Source: Planctellipticum variicoloris
GTDB lineage: Bacteria > Planctomycetota > Planctomycetia > Planctomycetales > Planctomycetaceae
DNA length: 64,000 bases
Direction: 5' to 3'
NCBI RefSeq assembly: GCF_030622045.1
Contig: NZ_CP130886.1
Span: forward strand, 6,270,001 to 6,334,000
In this document: positions 59,841 through 64,000 of the stretch, in pieces
How the letters are laid out: each line of letters starts with the position of its first letter
How positions within the stretch are numbered: the first letter of the stretch is position 1
Made by a program: the position numbers and the translations under genes
Notes under the pieces: model-generated
What the model was told of the DNA's origin: nothing
What the model saw: only the letters and a program-made list of their open reading frames with translations
Database searches by the model: none

Positions 59841-60413
59841 ATGTCTCAGCTCCAGCGGACGCTGAATGATCTGGACCCGTTTGTGTGCGTTTCGGCGACG
59901 CAGAAGTGCATCCGGCGGGGGCTCGAACGGGAGGCGATGCAGTTCGCCGTCGAGATGGCGCGGACGTGCAAAGCCTACTTCTCCTGGATCTGCAACCGGA
60001 TCGAAGTCTGCTCGCACGAGGACATCGGGCTCGCCGATCCGCAGGCCGTGCTGTTCGCGGCCCAGGCGATCGAGCAGGCCCGGCGGTTATACAAGCCGGA
60101 GCGGATGGGGGAGTCGATGATGATGGTGGGAAACGCCATCCGGGTCCTGTGCCGGGCGCAGAAATCCCGGGAAGGGGACCACTACACGGCGGTCTGCATG
60201 CTGAGAGCGGAGCTCGACGCCTTCGTCCCCGAGATCCCCGATTTCGCCTACGACCGCCACAGCCAGGAAGGCCGGCGGCGGGGACGGGGGATCGAGCATT
60301 TCCTGGCGGAAGGGGCGCAACTGCACCCGGCTCCGGTGGAGCAGGACCCGTATGCGGTGGAGGCGGTGGAGCTCTGGTTCCGGCAGGAACGGGAGAAGCA
60401 GCGGGTTTTGTGA
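59841..60413 (+). CDS. Stand-alone protein resembling the RarA/MgsA C-terminal domain
   Basis: A 190-residue protein without an ATPase domain. The stretch YFSWICNRIEVCSHEDIGLA then DPQAVLFAAQAIEQARRL (47-85) and RHSQEGRRRGRGIEHFLAEG (135-156) closely follow the C-terminal oligomerisation part of MgsA/RarA, a DNA-repair AAA+ ATPase. That part normally has SEDIGLADP and KRGRAMGRGFEHFLEEG. The Walker motifs are absent, so the protein cannot be a full RarA. Its role in the cassette is unknown, possibly DNA or SSB binding. GGGAG six bases before ATG 59841 sets the start. The gap to the upstream gene is 51 bp. Confidence 0.72.
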   Translation: MSQLQRTLNDLDPFVCVSATQKCIRRGLEREAMQFAVEMARTCKAYFSWICNRIEVCSHEDIGLADPQAVLFAAQAIEQARRLYKPERMGESMMMVGNAIRVLCRAQKSREGDHYTAVCMLRAELDAFVPEIPDFAYDRHSQEGRRRGRGIEHFLAEGAQLHPAPVEQDPYAVEAVELWFRQEREKQRVL

Positions 60414-60586
60414 GGATTGGTGGAAGGGCCGGAATGCGCGATCAATTTCGTCGCTTCCCGTCGACACCCCGTCGCCTCGTGACTTATGGCATCGACGCAG
60501 TCAATTCGGTACGTTGCTCTGCAGGTACACTCAGACGGCGATTGAATCGAGCCTCATTGAGAGACTTTGATGATCAACCTGCGTCT

Positions 60587-62308
60587 ATGGAGCAATCGAT
60601 GCTGGAAGGTCTCGACGGCATTGAGTGGGATCAACTGACTCATGCCTACGGCCAGGCAGACGGAATCCCGGACAGGATTCGGGCTCTGCGATCATCCGAT
60701 CCCGCCGACTGGGTCCGGGCGATCGGCGATCTGTACGATACGTTGTGTCATCAGATGTGCTCGATCTATCCGGCCACTCTTCCGGCGATTCCGTTTCTGA
60801 TCGAACTGCTGGGAGATCGAACCCTTCGCTGCCGTGGACGGATTCTCGAATTCCTGGCCGATGTCACATTCGTCGCAAATTGCAGGGCTGACGAGGATGG
60901 GGAGGACACGGACTCCGGCGATGGCAACGAGGGGTTTGATGGCGAAGGCTCCCTCGACGATCTGCACAGTCGCGCACGACAGGCGATCTGGGAAGGATTC
61001 GGCACGTATCTGATCCTGCTGTCTGATCTCGATGAACGCATCCGTGTCGTTGTACCGTACTTGCTGGGAACACTCGCAGGTGGTGACGTTCCAGCGGGTA
61101 TGTCGATCGCGACAATTGCTTCTCGAATGCAAAGACAGTTCGTGGAAGAGCCCAATGAACTGGTCTGCGCCAGTCTGGTGTTCGGCCTGGCCTGCCTGAC
61201 CGGGCATGACTGCGGAATCGGGCAATGGCTGGAGCAGCAGGTTTCCGACCCGCGTTCCAGCGCCTCCGTCCGGATGGCCGCCGCTCTGAGTCTGGCTGAC
61301 GCAGAGTCCTCCGTCTCCGCTCCTGTCCTGGAAGTGCTCGTGAATGGACTCCAGGCCCCCGATGCAACCAATCGGGTCTTCAAATCCGATCAGCCCGAGA
61401 TGGAAAGTCGGCACCATCCGATTGGCCGGGCGATGCTGCAGTACGAAGGTCGACTGGAGGAGGCAGACGACGACGGTCGCGACGAAGACATGAAGTTTCC
61501 CTGGAGCGGGCGATGGCAAAGCGGCTGGGTCACATTCCGCATTGTGGATGTCCTGTGCAGGCTGAAGCTTGAGAATGTCGACCGCCTTGTGCCGCTTCTT
61601 GTGCCGTATCTCGATCGGGCCAACGAATACACCGGTGATGATCTGGTTCTGCCGATCTTGAAGCTTGTTCTTGGCGACAGAAAGCTCTCGCCGACGACAA
61701 GAATTGAAGAACTTTCAGCGGCGGAAAGGATCGTGTTGCTGCACGTGTTCAACAATTTGCAGCTGTGGGCCACAAACATGCATCAGCACATGTTCGAGGT
61801 CACGGGACTGGGGAACCGCCGAGCAGATTGGGCACGAATTCTAGGAATTGATGCCGGATTCTCCGATGTGCGGATCCGGGAGATTCTTCGTCAGAAGGTG
61901 CAGGAGCAACGAGCCTCCGGACTGGGCGACGTCCAGGAGATCCGCCTTTGCCGTATCGGTTCGGCTCAGTTCCTGCCTCATCTGCGAGCCTGTGCGAATC
62001 TGAAAACGCTTGATTTCGCTGACACGTCCCTCGTTGACAGCGACCTGGAGCAATTTGCTGAATTTGAAAAGCTCCAGTACTTGCGATTGAATAACACGTT
62101 CATCACAGACGCAGGCATCAAGCAGCTCGCGGCCTTGTCGAAGCTGGAAGAGATCTATCTCCCGGGAACTGGAGTCACCGACACCTGCCTCGAATTCCTT
62201 GGATGCCTGCCGAGACTCAAATACGTCTCGCTGTCCAATACCGCCGTGACTGCAGAGGCCGCCCGGGAGTTCATGGAACAGCACCCGGGCTGTCGCATCA
62301 GCCGGTGA
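60587..62308 (+). CDS. HEAT-repeat protein with C-terminal leucine-rich repeats
   Basis: A 573-residue soluble protein. The start region (MEQSMLEGLDGIEWDQLTHA, then YGQADGIPDRIRALRSSDPA) and PATLPAIPFLIELLGDRT match a class of bacterial HEAT-repeat proteins. Helical repeats run to about residue 430. The last 120 residues switch to leucine-rich repeats (LRACANLKTLDFADTSLVDS, FEKLQYLRLNNTFITDAG, LSKLEEIYLPGTGVTDTC). ATG 60587 is used because the family-like region begins there; ATG 60434 has a better ribosome-binding site (GAAGGG) but adds 51 unlike residues. Such all-repeat proteins are often immunity-like or scaffold proteins. Confidence 0.75.
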   Translation: MEQSMLEGLDGIEWDQLTHAYGQADGIPDRIRALRSSDPADWVRAIGDLYDTLCHQMCSIYPATLPAIPFLIELLGDRTLRCRGRILEFLADVTFVANCRADEDGEDTDSGDGNEGFDGEGSLDDLHSRARQAIWEGFGTYLILLSDLDERIRVVVPYLLGTLAGGDVPAGMSIATIASRMQRQFVEEPNELVCASLVFGLACLTGHDCGIGQWLEQQVSDPRSSASVRMAAALSLADAESSVSAPVLEVLVNGLQAPDATNRVFKSDQPEMESRHHPIGRAMLQYEGRLEEADDDGRDEDMKFPWSGRWQSGWVTFRIVDVLCRLKLENVDRLVPLLVPYLDRANEYTGDDLVLPILKLVLGDRKLSPTTRIEELSAAERIVLLHVFNNLQLWATNMHQHMFEVTGLGNRRADWARILGIDAGFSDVRIREILRQKVQEQRASGLGDVQEIRLCRIGSAQFLPHLRACANLKTLDFADTSLVDSDLEQFAEFEKLQYLRLNNTFITDAGIKQLAALSKLEEIYLPGTGVTDTCLEFLGCLPRLKYVSLSNTAVTAEAAREFMEQHPGCRISR

Positions 62309-62404
62309 GGCCTGGGAGCGCGGGTGGTTGACGGGGATAAAACGCCGATTTGCGACTGAATGCGAAGGCGACGTGACCGGTCTTTTCACCGCGGAGGAAC
62401 ACCA

Positions 62405-63403
62405 GTGGGAGTGCGGAAACCGAAGCCAATTCCGTTTGAGGAAGTGGTCCGGCCGATCGGCGACAATCCGCTGGACATAAGCCGCCGGCTGGACTTTGCG
62501 GACTGGCTGGCGGCGAACGGCCACCGGGAGCGGGCGGCGTGGTTTCGTCGCTGCTGCGGCGACTGTCAGTACGTGCGCGATCTTCGGGTCGGCTTCGCGA
62601 ATATCGAGCGGTCCATGGTGGCCTGCACCTGCGCCGATCCGCTCTGGCGTCCGCAGCAGAAGCTCGCCGCGATTCTGCCGGACTGGTGGCGGACCGCGCC
62701 CGATCCCTCGGGGCATCAGCACTTACACTTCGGCCGGATCGTGATCGGCGAATTGGGAGACCCGCGCTGGCTCGCCGAGGGGAACTGGCTGGAGCGTGCG
62801 TGGCGGGACGGCTGGCTCGAACTGCTGAGGCTGTCCCCCCGGGACGAAGAACAGTTCCGCCGGATGGCCGATGTTTGCGAAGCGTGCCCCGGCGCGCCGT
62901 TCCAGCTCGATACGACGCGGACGTGGTGCGACAGCGCGCCGGAGGAACCCTACCGCCGCATCCTGCCGTTGGCCGGTTTGCAGGGGCTGATCCTGAGCCC
63001 GAGCGAACTGTCGATGACCGCGCTGCGGGACTTTGCGGAAACCGCGCCGAACCTGCGCTACCTGGAGCTGCTGGGCCTGCACAAGCAGGAGCCGTCGCTC
63101 CGGGCGCTGGAACAGTTGCCGCACCTGACCCATCTTCGGAGCCTGCTGATCGGTACGTCGCACCCCGACGACGATTCGATGAAATTCGTCACAGCGACGC
63201 AGCGAGTCGAGTTTCTCGGGCTGTTCGGCAAGCACTTGAATGATCGGGCGCTGGAACGGATCCCCGAGATGCCGGCCCTGCGGTATCTGGCGATGGACGT
63301 GCCCGGCGTGAGCCGGGCGACGATCGAGCGACTGCGACGCGAGTGCCCGCGGCTGACGATCCATGTTGAACGGGACATGCGGGATCGGATTGGGCCGGCG
63401 TGA
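62405..63403 (+). CDS. TIGR02996 repeat-companion-domain protein with leucine-rich end
   Basis: A 332-residue protein starting with GTG (VGVRKPKPIPFEEVVRPIGD). NPLDISRRLDFADWLAANGH then RERAAWFRR is the TIGR02996 repeat-companion domain, found N-terminal in planctomycete proteins with repeat or enzyme parts. The second half has leucine-rich-type repeats (LRYLELLGLHKQEPSLRALE, LTHLRSLLIGTSHPDDDSMK). GGAGG seven bases before GTG 62405 fixes the start. Function unknown. Confidence 0.8.
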   Translation: MGVRKPKPIPFEEVVRPIGDNPLDISRRLDFADWLAANGHRERAAWFRRCCGDCQYVRDLRVGFANIERSMVACTCADPLWRPQQKLAAILPDWWRTAPDPSGHQHLHFGRIVIGELGDPRWLAEGNWLERAWRDGWLELLRLSPRDEEQFRRMADVCEACPGAPFQLDTTRTWCDSAPEEPYRRILPLAGLQGLILSPSELSMTALRDFAETAPNLRYLELLGLHKQEPSLRALEQLPHLTHLRSLLIGTSHPDDDSMKFVTATQRVEFLGLFGKHLNDRALERIPEMPALRYLAMDVPGVSRATIERLRRECPRLTIHVERDMRDRIGPA

Positions 63404-63511
63404 TCCTTCGCGCGGCGCGGGCCAACGGGAATGTCCGGCGTCTGTGCAGATGGTATGGTTGCCAATCCGAGGTCGGGGTGGCAGTGCTCTCGATCACAGG
63501 CAGGCTACGTA

Positions 63512-64000
63512 ATGAATATCACGCTCTCCACAGCCGCCCGCCCTTACTTCCTTAATGCTGGCTGGTCGCCGGGTCGCAGTCGAAGACATTTCGTCTGACC
63601 ACCCTGCGTTCGACATCCTCGAGCAGTTTTCCGGGCTGCATGTCGGAGCAGGCCCGGATGGCGAGATGCTCGAAGAGATCTTCAACGACATTTGCTTCGA
63701 GCCCGCACGGAACGACGACCCTGTCGTGCTGCGGTGGTCCGAGCTGCTCGATTCCGCGCTCGTCGGCTTCGCCGAATGCCATCACCGGCACGGAGCGCTG
63801 TTCGTCAGCGCCGACGGCCGCGTCTTCTGCCAGAGCTACATGCACGACGCCTTCGCGTACCAGGCCGACGACTTCCAGACCGCCATCGACGGACTGCTCT
63901 TCGGCGTTCGCTCAAAACCCATGCTCCGCCCCGACCAGGAATCCGTCCGCTGGTACGGCATCCGCCACGAGCGCGGCAGCCTCGAGTTGTATGATTATGC
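63512..64000 (+). pseudogene. SUKH-3-like immunity protein, frameshifted and cut by the window end
   Basis: From ATG 63512 the frame gives MNITLSTAARPYFLNAGWSP then GRSRRHFV and a stop. The next frame continues VEDISSDHPAFDILEQFSGL, the start of the SUKH-3 domain (AGW-PGR, then FL--FGGL). One base is missing or extra near 63577. The downstream frame stays open to the window edge (CHHRHGALFVSADGRVFCQS; DDFQTAIDGLLFG). SUKH proteins act as immunity proteins to contact-dependent toxins. Either a pseudogene, a sequencing error, or a gene starting at ATG 63555. Confidence 0.7.

Noticed and set aside
59885-60586. 5' part of an open frame joined to the HEAT-LRR gene
   Set aside because: It runs out of frame through the RarA-C-like gene and is Arg/Gly-rich. 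The HEAT-like family region begins only near 60587.

Overview
The window looks like chromosomal DNA of a GC-rich planctomycete (Planctomycetota, Planctomycetaceae-like). This is inferred from gene content: a Planctomycete cytochrome C protein, a PVC-type haem-binding dehydrogenase-like protein of about 1050 residues, two secreted sulfatases, a DUF1080 protein, a Ser/Thr kinase with a membrane anchor, a TIGR02996 repeat-companion protein, leucine-rich and HEAT-repeat proteins and PQQ/kelch propellers. Genes are mostly single or in pairs, on both strands, with short spacers. I see no rRNA, tRNA, CRISPR array or replication origin.

Layout. 0-7.3 kb: a membrane protein, a small lysine-rich protein, a phosphotransacetylase-family enzyme, a polyphosphate-glucokinase-like ROK kinase, ArfB, a LarA-like protein and a TolB-like propeller. 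7.4-15 kb: a receptor-like kinase, a CDP-alcohol phosphatidyltransferase, a Gfo/Idh/MocA oxidoreductase, a UTP-sugar pyrophosphorylase and a CAP protein. 15.5-27.9 kb: DUF1080, two sulfatases, a small XRE / ribbon-helix-helix-like / IS5-like locus, a kelch protein, an SGNH esterase, an Ldh-family dehydrogenase and a redoxin-cytochrome-copper monooxygenase fusion. 28-49 kb: a giant FtsX-type permease without its ATPase, propeller and HEAT proteins, the haem-binding protein, a UvrD/PcrA helicase, a leucine-rich lipoprotein, two copies of a roughly 0.5-kb repeat with transposase remnants, a prenyltransferase-repeat protein and CstA. 49-58 kb: Dabb protein, glycerophosphodiesterase, macro-domain pair, alpha/beta hydrolase, peptide deformylase, adenosylhomocysteinase and a DUF2335 cluster.

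58.2-64 kb is the most accessory part. A 20-bp perfect palindrome sits directly before a sigma70-like promoter. It precedes three tightly packed genes: a ParB-like protein, a glycosyltransferase resembling the TET-associated (DNA-base) glycosyltransferases of phages, and a stand-alone protein resembling the C-terminal part of RarA/MgsA. No phage structural gene is next to them. HEAT-LRR, TIGR02996 and frameshifted SUKH-3-like genes follow. This cassette is my best candidate for an undescribed system, possibly phage-derived DNA modification or defence.

Spacers hold several dispersed repeat families: a degenerate direct-repeat type around 2.4, 12.5, 22.5, 40.1 and 49.1 kb; a palindromic GGGTGGCCGGGGC type at 10.9, 11.0, 42.6 and 53.0 kb; a CCCTCTCCC type at 18.0 and 58.0 kb; and a CACGAAT inverted repeat at 47.0 kb. 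Starts were set by Shine-Dalgarno position where one is visible. Family names come from motif recognition only; no database search was possible.
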